Below are positions 1 to 7,689 of a stretch of DNA of 15,994 bases, piece after piece. The stretch's first letter is position 1; each line of letters begins with the position of its first letter. This stretch comes from Myxococcales bacterium (GTDB taxonomy: Bacteria; Myxococcota; Polyangia; HGW-17; SLPX01), in the NCBI GenBank assembly GCA_007131745.1, contig SLPX01000426.1, positions 1-15,994 of the forward strand, in the 5' to 3' direction. The position numbers and the translations under genes were made by a program. Under the pieces are notes generated by a model. It ran no database searches. It saw nothing but the letters and a program-made list of their open reading frames with translations, and was not told where the DNA came from.

Positions 1-1998
1 GTTTCGGCCGCCAATGGTGAGATATCGCCCGGCCTGCGAACCGCCGTTTCCTCCCAAAAGAAAAGATCCGGCAAATCCACCGGCTCTACCTCCGATTCCA
101 CCGCCATCCTGAGCGCCGCCGTCACCACCCGTTGTTGTCCCGTTGGAGGAACCGGCAGTTCCGGTTGTACCACCGCCTGCTCCTGCGGCTGATCCGGCTT
201 CTCGGTCACTCGACCCGGTATCACCGTTGCCTCCCCCACCGCCTCCACCCCCTCCGGCCATTAAAAGAATCTCTCCCTGCACTCCAATTCCACCCGACTC
301 TGCTGAAAACCCGCTGCCCCCGCCTCCCGAACCTCCGTTTCTACCCGGAGTGTTTATCGGACCTGCGCCCCCGCCGCCGAAAGCCACCAAATCGGCAAAA
401 GAAGAGTTACCACCTTGTCCGCCTGTTTGTGCCCAGTTTGGGGGCAATCCCCCTGCTCCCACCACAACTGGATAGACATTTGCGGACACCGAAACGGTTC
501 CATGAATAATTCCTCCGGCTCCTCCTCCGCCCCTTGCTGTATCTCCACCCGTGCCACCGGCTCCGCCTCCCGCCACTATCAATACTTCCACCTCACCCGG
601 TTCGGCTGTAACTTCGAAATCACCGTTTGACATAAAAGCGTGATAAGTGTAACCGTTCTCCGTTGTCACCGTTCCGCCCGCAGCGGTAAGACTTCCCACC
701 GGATATCTCAAGAGCACCACCCCCGAGCCACCCTCGCCGCCGGTGTGTCGTGATCCGCCTCCTCCTCCTCCAGTATTAGGAGCGCCCGCTTCTCCATTTT
801 CGTCAGAACCTCCCGCTCCGCCTCCGCCCGTTCCACCGGCTCCGGCCGGTGTACCTGAAGACGCTCCCCCTCCACCACCACCACCGAACCATCCCGCAGG
901 CGAACCGCCGACAGCTGCAAATTGTGAAAACTCCATTCCGGCGCCTCCGTGACCGGCTCTGTCCACTTGACCGTCTTCACCCGCGCCTCCTGCACCTCCT
1001 CCTCCGCCGTTTCTTCCGGGATAGTCGTTTCCCGGGTACGATGCGCCTCCGTTGTTTCCATACCCGAATTGCCTTATCACTGCTGAATATCCCCCTCCAC
1101 CTCCCCCGTTCCCTGCGTTGTAATCAGCATCGGTGTTTCGCCCTCCACCCGCGCCTCCTCCTCCCACCAGTATGGTCAAACTTTCCCCCGGTGTTACAGC
1201 GATTTCAGCCGTGGCAAAGCCGCCTCCGCCTCCGTCCCCTCCGGTGCGGTCATCGGAAGCTCCACCCCCCCCTCCTCCTGCTCCCCAACCTTTAATCACA
1301 ACCGAAGTGACACCCGTTGGAATCTTCAGTGTTGTTTCGAATCCGCACGGGTCGCACCCTGAAGTGTCAAACCCCGAGCAATCGGGAAGACAAGCAAGGA
1401 CACCGCCGGAAAAGCCCTGTGATTCGCATGTTTCTCCCGCCAGATCAATGCCGTCGCAAACCTCGTCACCATTTATGACCTCGTCGCCGCAATACCCGCT
1501 GCATCCTGAAGTGTCAAAGTCCGAGCAGTCCGGAAAACATTCCAGGACACCTTCATAAAAGCCCTGTGATTCACATGTTTCCCCGGCCAGATCTATGCCG
1601 TCGCAAACCTCGTCGCCATTTATGACCTCGTCGCCGCAATATCCGCTGCACCCTGAAGTGTCAAAGTCCGAGCAATCGGGAAGACATTCCAGGACACCTT
1701 CATAAAAGCCCTGTGATTCACATGTTTCTCCCGCCAGATCTATGCCGTCGCAAACCTCGTCTCCTTCCCGGATGTTGTTTCCGCAATGGTGATTTTCGTT
1801 GTTGTTTTCCTGTATGGACTCGATTCCGGAAGGGTCGAAGCTGCATGCAACCCCAGTGAAAACCCAGGCGATGATCGCCGTCGCAATGAGAAGATAGAAC
1901 AGGTTTAATTGTTTGCCGTTATTTACCGGAGTATTGAAGAAGCTATAGCGGCTGTATGCTGGATGATTGTCGAATTGGTTGGAAAATTCCGTGAGCAT
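1..1998 (-). CDS. Large Cys-repeat / Gly-rich secreted surface protein (partial, C-terminus outside window)
   Basis: The frame is open from ATG at 1998 to the left edge (666 codons, no stop), so the C-terminus is missing. The start is supported by a GGAAGGGG ribosome-binding site about 5 bases upstream. Residues 31-51 are a hydrophobic signal or anchor after an unusually long 30-residue hydrophilic lead; they end in VFTGVAC with Cys52, a non-canonical lipobox, so lipidation is possible but not certain. Residues 72 to about 216 are three 49-residue Cys-rich repeats (NGDEVCDGIDLAGETCES core) like the disulphide-repeat modules common in myxobacterial surface proteins. From about residue 219 the protein is Gly-rich. 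One module opens with IPTGVTSVVIKGWGAGGGGG. A second, near residues 428-480, has the GYTYHAF and VLIVAGGGAGG signatures of Gly-rich phage and bacterial surface domains. It is probably an exported or cell-surface structural protein; ligand or function unknown. Long Pro-rich frames on the other strand are its shadow. Confidence 0.85.
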   Translation of the reverse strand, partial: MLTEFSNQFDNHPAYSRYSFFNTPVNNGKQLNLFYLLIATAIIAWVFTGVACSFDPSGIESIQENNNENHHCGNNIREGDEVCDGIDLAGETCESQGFYEGVLECLPDCSDFDTSGCSGYCGDEVINGDEVCDGIDLAGETCESQGFYEGVLECFPDCSDFDTSGCSGYCGDEVINGDEVCDGIDLAGETCESQGFSGGVLACLPDCSGFDTSGCDPCGFETTLKIPTGVTSVVIKGWGAGGGGGGASDDRTGGDGGGGGFATAEIAVTPGESLTILVGGGGAGGGRNTDADYNAGNGGGGGGYSAVIRQFGYGNNGGASYPGNDYPGRNGGGGGAGGAGEDGQVDRAGHGGAGMEFSQFAAVGGSPAGWFGGGGGGGASSGTPAGAGGTGGGGAGGSDENGEAGAPNTGGGGGGSRHTGGEGGSGVVLLRYPVGSLTAAGGTVTTENGYTYHAFMSNGDFEVTAEPGEVEVLIVAGGGAGGTGGDTARGGGGAGGIIHGTVSVSANVYPVVVGAGGLPPNWAQTGGQGGNSSFADLVAFGGGGAGPINTPGRNGGSGGGGSGFSAESGGIGVQGEILLMAGGGGGGGGGNGDTGSSDREAGSAAGAGGGTTGTAGSSNGTTTGGDGGAQDGGGIGGRAGGFAGSFLLGGNGGSQAGRYLTIGGRN
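1351..1785 (-). repeat. Three tandem 147-bp repeats coding 49-residue Cys-rich modules
   Basis: Module boundaries by the leading CG dipeptide lie at 1785, 1638 and 1491 (minus strand), an exact 147-bp period. Each module has six Cys and the core DEVCDGIDLAGETCESQGF. Copies 1 and 2 differ mainly in the first few residues (CGNNIREG versus CGDEVING) and at one Leu/Phe. Copy 3 has a few more changes (YEGVLEC becomes SGGVLAC). Much of the DNA is identical including silent sites, which points to recent duplication or ongoing homogenisation. Confidence 0.9.
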
Positions 1999-2096
1999 TT
2001 CAACCCCTTCCAAAAGGCAAGTATTTCAACAACACTTTTTAATATGAGAAGTCCTTAGAAAAACTCACTGGTGATGTCAATCCGTTTTCTACTGAA

Positions 2097-2393
2097 TCAC
2101 TGCCATGCGACTTCAACCGGTGTGTTTTTGTCTCCAGTTGTGCCGTCACCAAGTTGCCCACCCTCGTTCCAACCCCAGCACCAGGTTGTTCCATCGCTCT
2201 CCACTGCACAGGTGAAAAAATATCCAGCCGAGATCCATGCGACATCCGTCAGCCCAACAAAATTTCCAGATAAAAAACCATGTATTGTCGGATCGTCGCC
2301 ATCAAAAGGGAACCTCCGCATGCATTTTGATATCCATTCTTGCAAAAAAGATGGTGTAATGCAACAAACAGGTTCGGCCTCAGAAGAACCCAC
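2097..2393 (-). pseudogene. RCC1-repeat protein remnant (C-terminal end)
   Basis: The frame read from a GTG at 2393 ends at TGA 2097-2099. Its last ~55 residues are a clear RCC1/BNR-type repeat: [20 protein letters not shown], then [16 protein letters not shown], then [11 protein letters not shown]1 proteins carry several such repeats in a beta-propeller, and one alone cannot form it. Upstream sequence in this frame has no RCC1 similarity and meets a stop at 2415-2417. No ribosome-binding site was seen for the GTG. It therefore looks like the 3' end of a larger gene left after deletion or rearrangement. The match to RCC1 is by motif recognition only. Confidence 0.6.
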
Positions 2394-2470
2394 CCCCGAC
2401 TCGTCCGAGTCCCTTCATCCTTCACCCATTCCACCACCCCCTGCACCCGGAAGCGCAACTCAGATGTCGG

Positions 2471-2562
2471 CTTATTGTCCATCTGCCTTTTTTTGCACCT
2501 CGTTCTGGTGACAGCGAATGATCGAACGAGCCTGTTTTTTACGGCGGCACCCAAATCGCCGG
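2471..2562 (+). repeat. 92-bp direct repeat, copy A, with hairpin plus T6
   Basis: Matches 2654-2745 over 92 bp at roughly 80-85% by eye, including an identical 37-bp core that begins TGACAGCGAATGATCGAACG. It contains a 7-bp stem CTCGTTC (2499-2505) / GAACGAG (2524-2530) followed by T6 at 2535-2540, which has the form of an intrinsic terminator on the plus strand. Confidence 0.75.
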
Positions 2563-2564
2563 AC

Positions 2565-2649
2565 GTCGCCGTTTGAAGCTCCCCTTTGGGGAGCATCGTC
2601 GGCGACTCGGTTGAATCCCTTCAGCCCTTCGGGCAGCGGTCTTCAAACG
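2565..2649. other. Structured spacer between the direct repeats: nested and alternative hairpins
   Basis: Perfect hairpin GCTCCCC-TTT-GGGGAGC (2578-2594) lies inside a stem GTCGCCG (2565-2571) / CGGCGAC (2600-2606). A competing outer stem CGTTTGAA (2570-2577) / TTCAAACG (2642-2649) would enclose this hairpin and a small GCCC-TTC-GGGC hairpin (2624-2634). The density of pairing suggests a structured RNA or a folded DNA element. No known RNA family was recognised. Confidence 0.4.
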
Positions 2650-2653
2650 CCGT

Positions 2654-2745
2654 CTTATTGGGCGACCGCCTTTTTTTGCGGCTCGCTCTGATGACAGCGA
2701 ATGATCGAACGAGCCTGTTTTTTACGGCAGTGGACAAACCGCCGG
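2654..2745 (+). repeat. 92-bp direct repeat, copy B, with hairpin plus T6
   Basis: Second copy of the element at 2471-2562. Its stem is GGCTCGCTC (2680-2688) / GAACGAGCC (2707-2715), nine positions with one mismatch, followed by T6 at 2718-2723. The left arm differs from copy A yet still pairs with the unchanged right arm, so the hairpin has survived divergence. A partial third similarity (AAACCGCCGGACGT) occurs near 2792. Confidence 0.75.
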
Positions 2746-3496
2746 TCGCGGTACGGCCGAGGCCGTGTTTTCGCAGGCTCCGAAACCGCCGGACGTTGTT
2801 GTTAAAATTCCCCGGGTCAGGTTGGTGTAACCGAAAGCGGATGGGCTTTTACAATTTGCCCGGAATTGTTGTGATGTCTACATCCCCGGCCTTGCGCCAT
2901 CCCACCGAAAGAAGCCATGTCCGAGGCGAAACGACCTCCCGCTCGCACAATCCGCTGCGGTGATAGAAAAAATCCGAAATCCAATCATGCGCACGCCCCT
3001 GGTCGTCGTAAAAACACCCTGCATCTGAATCATCCGATCCGGTTCGTTCAATTAACCCTTTACTTACATCCAACCCTTCGTCCCAAGGGCCCGCGCGCGG
3101 GGGATCTGTCCCCCGAACTCCTCGTTCCACGACCCGAAGCACCCCCCTTTTCCGGACAGTTTTGAAAACCGCTGCGAGCGTTGTGCCGGTTTTCCTTTCC
3201 CAGAAAAACAAAAAAGAAGAAAACGGGTCGATCCATCCTTGCGGAAAAACCTTCTTGTAACTGCGTGCGTGGCGCAACCCGTTTTTCAAACGTATGCCAC
3301 AGCGCGCCGGACCTCGGAAGGAGTCCTCAAAATTCGGGCATGATACCTGTCGGCAAAAACCTTTCCCTTACGTTCCATTACTTTGTTAAGCGCTTTTGCG
3401 ATCCTGATGGTGAGCCCCTGCATGCCCCTTGAAAGTGACTTTCTGTTCGCGGCGGTGGACGAAAAATGTTGACTTTTGCGAGATGGTTGGTGATTT

Positions 3497-3539
3497 TAGA
3501 CCAGGTGGTCGAACTGTAGGTATAGACCTTGAGGTCGAA
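3497..3539 (+). promoter_or_regulatory. Twin operator candidate upstream of the tetR-family gene
   Basis: Two copies of TAGACC-N4-GGTCGAA, at 3497-3513 (spacer AGGT) and 3523-3539 (spacer TTGA), are offset by 26 bp, about 2.5 helical turns. Each has the palindromic core GACC-N4-GGTC. TetR-family regulators usually bind such short inverted repeats next to their own gene. The second copy covers the ribosome-binding region. A TTGACT at 3469-3474 could be the -35 element; no good -10 was found. Binding by the adjacent regulator is inferred. Confidence 0.55.
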
Positions 3540-3543
3540 GAAC

Positions 3544-4215
3544 ATGCCCAGAAGAAGATTTTTTAAATTGCCCGAAGAAAAGAGGACTCGAATCCTTGAT
3601 ATAGCGGCCGAAGAATTTGCGGTGCATGGGTTCGAAGGGGCTTCGATAAACAGGATCATTGAAAATACGGGGATGAGCAAAGGCTCGCTTTATTATTATT
3701 TCAACGACAAGGAGGATCTCTACAGCGTTGTTGTTGAGTTAGCTTTCAATCGAATGGCCGGACAAATGGCCGAATTGTCCGGGGGATTTTCAGATATGAA
3801 AACCCCTGAAGACTTTTTTCAGCAAATAGAGCTGTTTTCCAAGAAGATGAAGGAATACTTCAAGGAAAACTCCAGGGACGGGGAATTGTTGAAAGGGCTG
3901 GCAAGAGCCGCGGACAACACTTTTCAACTGGAGAAACTCCTGGAAATGCGAGGGAGCAACATTAATTTCATTGTGAATCTTCTCCGGGTCGGCCAGAAGA
4001 TCGGAGCTGTGAGAACGGATATTTCCGCGGAGTTGCTGGCCGGCGTGCTGGATTCACAGGATTGTGCGTTGGACAGATGGCTTGCGGAAAGGCTGGATAT
4101 AACCACTACGGAAGGGCTGGACGAGTGGGAGAATGCGGCCTTGGATTTGATGATGAGAATTATACTGCCCCCGGACTTGTTGGCCGCCAGGTATGGCGAT
4201 GATCCGAAGAAATGA
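3544..4215 (+). CDS. TetR/AcrR-family transcriptional regulator
   Basis: About 223 residues, the usual size for the family. The N-terminal helix-turn-helix (about residues 12-58) is plain: RILDIAAEEFAVHGFEGASI, then GMSKGSLYYYFNDKEDLY, the family's recognition-helix signature. The remaining ~165 residues are a helical ligand-binding domain of unknown specificity. I chose ATG 3544, with GAGG at 3531-3534 nine bases upstream; an in-frame TTG at 3529 would add five residues but has no better ribosome-binding site. It is first in the operon, 24 bp before the LolA-like gene, so it probably represses itself and the transport genes until an envelope or lipid-like ligand binds. The ligand is not predictable from sequence. 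Confidence 0.92.
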   Translation: MPRRRFFKLPEEKRTRILDIAAEEFAVHGFEGASINRIIENTGMSKGSLYYYFNDKEDLYSVVVELAFNRMAGQMAELSGGFSDMKTPEDFFQQIELFSKKMKEYFKENSRDGELLKGLARAADNTFQLEKLLEMRGSNINFIVNLLRVGQKIGAVRTDISAELLAGVLDSQDCALDRWLAERLDITTTEGLDEWENAALDLMMRIILPPDLLAARYGDDPKK

Positions 4216-4239
4216 AAATCTGATTGGAGGTCTGAGAAT

Positions 4240-4995
4240 ATGAAAAAGTTATTTGTGTTTGCTGTTTTGACTACGGTTTTATCTTTTTTGCCACAGGATG
4301 CATGGGCAAAGCGATGGGGCAAGTGCCCTGTGTCGGTCAGGGAACTGGTTGACAGGTCGGATAGGTTGACACGCGGAGATTCGTCGGTCGGGGTGATGTC
4401 AATGAAAGTGTACAAGCGGGGGACGGTGAGCATTCAAATGGAAGTTTGGTCAAAGGGAAGGGATAAGTTTCTCGCCAGGGTGAGAAGACCGAGTCGTCTG
4501 AGAGGTACTGCTACCCTCAAGTCGGGTGACAACCTTTGGAATTTTCTTCCCCGCGCGGATCGAGTGGTTAGGCTGGGTACATCCATGATGGGGGATTCCT
4601 GGATGGGGAGCCACTTCACCAACGATGATCTCGTGAAAGAGACGGATGTACGGAAACACTACACATGTACGAGCCACAAAAGGGAGGGGGATTACATGCT
4701 GGTGGAGGCCGCGCCCAGACCCGATGCGCCGGTTGTGTGGGGAAAGGTTGTTTTCAAGATTCGTGTGTCGGATGCGATGCCGATAGAAACTAAATATTAC
4801 AACGAACGAGGCAAGCTTGACCGGACCCTGTCCTTTCACGATGTGCGGGAGATGGGAGGACGTAAAATACCCACCCGTATGGTGATGCAGCCCGCTGCCA
4901 GACCGTCTGAAAGAACCGTGGTCACGTACAACAAAATCCGTTTCAATGTGAAAATTCCGGACAGGATTTTTACTTTGCAGGGACTTCAACGCTGA
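4240..4995 (+). CDS. LolA-like periplasmic carrier (outer membrane lipoprotein-sorting protein family)
   Basis: 251 residues, with GGAGG upstream of the ATG. Residues 1-23 are a Sec signal peptide ending AWA, so the mature protein is periplasmic. It has the hallmarks of the COG2834 LolA-like family: LRGTATLKSGDNLWNFLP (a strand pair then W-x-FLP) and MGSHFTNDDLV, matching the family's MGSDFxxEDL pattern. A late segment (YYNERGKLDRTLSFHDVREM, then KIPTRMVM) gives the closing strands of the half-barrel. Relatives are thought to hold a hydrophobic ligand (lipoprotein acyl chains or another lipid) in a beta half-barrel. Two Cys (near residues 29 and 142) might form a disulphide. Lying between the regulator and the permeases, it is probably the periplasmic shuttle for what the ABC complex extracts. 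It is not canonical LolA, so the cargo may not be lipoproteins. Confidence 0.85.
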   Translation: MKKLFVFAVLTTVLSFLPQDAWAKRWGKCPVSVRELVDRSDRLTRGDSSVGVMSMKVYKRGTVSIQMEVWSKGRDKFLARVRRPSRLRGTATLKSGDNLWNFLPRADRVVRLGTSMMGDSWMGSHFTNDDLVKETDVRKHYTCTSHKREGDYMLVEAAPRPDAPVVWGKVVFKIRVSDAMPIETKYYNERGKLDRTLSFHDVREMGGRKIPTRMVMQPAARPSERTVVTYNKIRFNVKIPDRIFTLQGLQR

Positions 4996-5030
4996 GGGAT
5001 CGCCGGGCCTGAAAAGCCGAGGAACTTATC

Positions 5031-7676
5031 ATGAGTCTCATTATGAAAACAGCCTGGAGAAACATGTTCAGGCAAAAGAGAAGGACCTTGATCACGGTCA
5101 TGGCGATGGCGGTGAGTTTGATGCTGGCGGTTCCCACCTGGGGCTTGGTGGGTGGGTTGAACGCCATGATGTTGGAGGGAATAACCGGCATGGAACTGGG
5201 GCACATGCAGATCCATGATTCCGATTACGCCGAAGGGCAGGGTTTGCACAGCACCATGCGCAGGGCTGATGAGCTTTTGGCAGCGGTGAGGAGAACTCCG
5301 GGGGTTCAGGTCGCGGCTCCCCGGGTTCGGGGGAGCGCGTTGGCGTCGCATGATATTACACGCGGCGCGATATTGATATCTTTGGATGGAGATGCTGCTA
5401 AAGGTTTGCGGTTCGGCGTTGGAATCGATGTAAAAGCTCCATGGCGGGACAATCCGGCTTTGGCGTGTGAAGCCCTTGTGGGCCGTAACGCCGCGCGGAA
5501 AAACTCGGTGGTCGTCGGAACCGTGCTCACGCCCGCGGTTTCGGAACCTGGAGGCCGATGCGAAAGAATTCGAATTGTAGGGCTTTTGGATGAAGATCTT
5601 GAAGCAAAGGCCAAGGGACGGAGTGGAGAATCGGAAGGAGACGAGTTGGTTGTCGGCCTGGAAAAAGATGATATGGAGGCAGTGTTCAAGACTTCCGAGG
5701 TGGAGACATCCGCGGTGCTCAGACACGCGGCTCCATTGGCCGTGGAGGGGGTCGAGCCTGAGAGCGAGAGACAAGTGACGTTCATGGCCGACAAAATAGT
5801 GAAGGGGCGGTATCTGTCGTCCAAACCCGGGGGCGAGATCTTGGTGGGGCAGCGCTTGGCCGAAACTCTAAGGTTGGGATTGGGCGACAAGATCTTTGTG
5901 CAGGCAGCGTCCTTGGACCAGACCCAGGGTGACTTCTACAAGAATTTCGAGGTCGTTGGAATCTACAGGACCGGCGTGGACATCGTGGACAGGATCCGGG
6001 TTTTCATCCATCTGCAGGAGGCCCAGGAGATCATGGCCTTGGAGGATAACATTCACGAGATCGCTGTAATTGGGCCCGACCCCGAGGACACTGATCCCAC
6101 AGCCCGGCTCCTGAGGCGTGGAATAAGAGATCTCGGTTTGAATGTTTCAGCCGAACCCGAGGGCAAGCGGGCCGGGGGAAAACCGTTGCCCTCGCCGATC
6201 TATGTTTACAAGGCGGAGGGCGAGGAAGCCGGGCTCATCGTGGCTCATGATTTGAGGCGACGTTTTGAAGGTTTGAAGGGTGTCGAGGGCCTGGCAAGCA
6301 GGGTCTATGGTGAAACGGGAGTCGCATCTTTCAGGGAGGTGAAAATTCGTTTAGATGAAATGCCGGAAAAGCATTTCAAGAAACTGCCGGATCTGGATAT
6401 TCCCGGACGTGAAAAAACTTGTTCCGTGATTGCGCCGGCGCGATGGGCGGAAGAAAACCGGATAAAAACCGGTGAGGCCCTTTATACCAAAGAAAGCGCT
6501 ATGGGCGGGGAGTCTGCATGCCCGGAACTTTTCATCGGTGGTACTTATGAAGCCGACGAGGACCGGGAGACACCTGTTTTTTACGGTTTTCCCGCGGATC
6601 GAACCGAAGCGCCGAAAGAAGGGGCAACTGATTCCGTTGAGCTGGAAAATGGAGATGACGGCTACTTTGATATTTCCGATTTCGAGGACATGGAACAGTT
6701 TCAGCACGGGCTCGAGCCGGGCGAGGTTGTGATTCTCATAGCGGAAAAGGAGCGTGAACTTCGTTTTGCGGGGGTTGAAACCGTAGCTGAAAAAAAGGTC
6801 AGCGGTCTGGACAAAAAGTTGTCTGCGGGAAGATACATCGATCAAGGCGATGTTGACGGGGATGGTGGTGTAACAGGTCCTGAAATGTTGTTGCCGGCAT
6901 CGGTCGCTCGATCACTCGGATTGGATGTGGGCGGTGAAGTTCTGCTTGGGATGAAAGACGCTGAAGGCCGGTCGTACAAGAGGATAGTCGGTTTGGCCGG
7001 CTTGTTGAATGATTCAGAGTGGGATCCTGAGCTGCCGCCATTGATTCTTCCCTATTTCTTTGCTCAACAAATCGATGCAGGTCGTCTCAATGCAAGGGCC
7101 CATGAGCTGGCAATCATCCCCGAAACCGGCTCCGACATCGACGGGCTGATCAAAGATATTTCAAACAAGCTTTCGCCTGTTGTCAGAACATGGCAGCAAA
7201 TTTCCCCCGACATGGCCAGGATTATGCATGTTCAAGATGTCTGGATCGGGATCATTTTGCTCGTGATTTTCATTATAGCGGCGATGACGGTGATGAATAC
7301 GATGCTGATGGCGGTCTGGGAACGAACCAAGGAATTCGGCGTGTTGAAAAGCATCGGCATGAAGCCCCGCCAGGTGATAGGCCTGATTCTTTGTGAAGCG
7401 CTGGGCCTTGCTTTTTTTGCAGCCGTTGTGGGAGGAATCGTGGGTTCTCTTATAACCCAGTATCTCGTGGTTTACGGCCTGGACCTCACAGCTTTGACCG
7501 GAGGCTTCAGTTTCCAGGGTGCGTTTATCGATCCTGTATGGAGAGCAGTCTTTTCTTGGACAAAGCTTTTTCTCGCTGTTTCCATGATGGTTTTTGTTTG
7601 TATTACAGTGTCTTTTTATCCGGCGCTGCGGGCAGCGCGGCTTGAGCCGGTAAAGGCTCTCAGGCACGAGAATTGA
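5031..7676 (+). CDS. Oversized FtsX/LolE-like ABC permease with duplicated periplasmic region and EF-hand-like loops
   Basis: 881 residues, about twice the usual ~400 of this family. GAGGA at 5019-5023 supports the start. TM1 is at about 18-44 after a basic KTAWRNMFRQKRRT lead. The C-terminal FtsX domain (about 733-875) has three helices and the typical ERTKEFGVLKSIGMKPRQV coupling-helix motif that contacts the ATPase. The ~680-residue periplasmic part has two MacB-type core signatures, GRYLSSKPGGEILVGQRLAE (about 258) and GRYIDQGDVDGDGG (about 601) followed by LLPASVARSLGLDVGGEVLL, suggesting a duplicated domain. D607-E618 is a textbook EF-hand loop pattern (DVDGDGGVTGPE), and near 542-551 DDGYFDISDF resembles a degenerate one. 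It probably pairs with the next gene as an asymmetric permease, like LolC with LolE. The extension may dock the LolA-like carrier or the barrel. Direction of transport is inferred from Lol and MacB relatives. Confidence 0.88.
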   Translation: MSLIMKTAWRNMFRQKRRTLITVMAMAVSLMLAVPTWGLVGGLNAMMLEGITGMELGHMQIHDSDYAEGQGLHSTMRRADELLAAVRRTPGVQVAAPRVRGSALASHDITRGAILISLDGDAAKGLRFGVGIDVKAPWRDNPALACEALVGRNAARKNSVVVGTVLTPAVSEPGGRCERIRIVGLLDEDLEAKAKGRSGESEGDELVVGLEKDDMEAVFKTSEVETSAVLRHAAPLAVEGVEPESERQVTFMADKIVKGRYLSSKPGGEILVGQRLAETLRLGLGDKIFVQAASLDQTQGDFYKNFEVVGIYRTGVDIVDRIRVFIHLQEAQEIMALEDNIHEIAVIGPDPEDTDPTARLLRRGIRDLGLNVSAEPEGKRAGGKPLPSPIYVYKAEGEEAGLIVAHDLRRRFEGLKGVEGLASRVYGETGVASFREVKIRLDEMPEKHFKKLPDLDIPGREKTCSVIAPARWAEENRIKTGEALYTKESAMGGESACPELFIGGTYEADEDRETPVFYGFPADRTEAPKEGATDSVELENGDDGYFDISDFEDMEQFQHGLEPGEVVILIAEKERELRFAGVETVAEKKVSGLDKKLSAGRYIDQGDVDGDGGVTGPEMLLPASVARSLGLDVGGEVLLGMKDAEGRSYKRIVGLAGLLNDSEWDPELPPLILPYFFAQQIDAGRLNARAHELAIIPETGSDIDGLIKDISNKLSPVVRTWQQISPDMARIMHVQDVWIGIILLVIFIIAAMTVMNTMLMAVWERTKEFGVLKSIGMKPRQVIGLILCEALGLAFFAAVVGGIVGSLITQYLVVYGLDLTALTGGFSFQGAFIDPVWRAVFSWTKLFLAVSMMVFVCITVSFYPALRAARLEPVKALRHEN

Positions 7677-7689
7677 GAGGTTTCAAATC

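Larger units (their letters stand above)
1999..3496. other. Gene-poor spacer with an RCC1 remnant, direct repeats and hairpins
   Basis: About 1.5 kb without a convincing intact gene. It holds the 3' end of an RCC1-repeat gene (minus strand, about 2097-2300), two 92-bp direct repeats (2471-2562 and 2654-2745), and a structured stretch between them. Further inverted repeats are ACGGCC-GA-GGCCGT at 2753-2766, GGGGGA-TCTG-TCCCCC at 3099-3114 (overlapping a 12-bp palindrome CCCGCGCGCGGG at 3090-3101), and GAAAACCG/CGGTTTTC at 3164-3171 and 3187-3194. Short open frames on both strands lack ribosome-binding sites or recognisable protein content. From about 3115 to 3468 I see nothing further apart from the last hairpin. 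Confidence 0.6.

Noticed and set aside
132..1558. Several plus-strand Pro-rich open frames
   Set aside because: They are antisense shadows of the Gly-rich minus-strand gene (GGN codons read as Pro/Ala/Ser); no ribosome-binding sites and no plausible domain.
1351..1785. Possible CRISPR array
   Set aside because: The repeats are contiguous 147-bp coding modules without spacers and keep the reading frame.
2586..2963. Plus-strand 125-codon frame across the direct repeats
   Set aside because: Its sequence only translates the repeat and hairpins; start lies inside a stem-loop and there is no ribosome-binding site.
3090..3114. GC-rich palindrome and hairpin as an intrinsic terminator
   Set aside because: No T-run follows on either strand.
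2849..3289. Minus-strand 146-codon open frame in the spacer
   Set aside because: TTG start, no ribosome-binding site, no recognisable motif, and it crosses GC-rich hairpins; could be a decayed gene but cannot be supported.
3585..3600. Sequence resembling a tRNA T-arm (GACTCGAATCC)
   Set aside because: It lies inside the TetR reading frame and no cloverleaf can be drawn around it.
4986..5774. Minus-strand 262-codon frame opposite the large permease
   Set aside because: Shadow of a gene with strong domain evidence on the plus strand; no family features.
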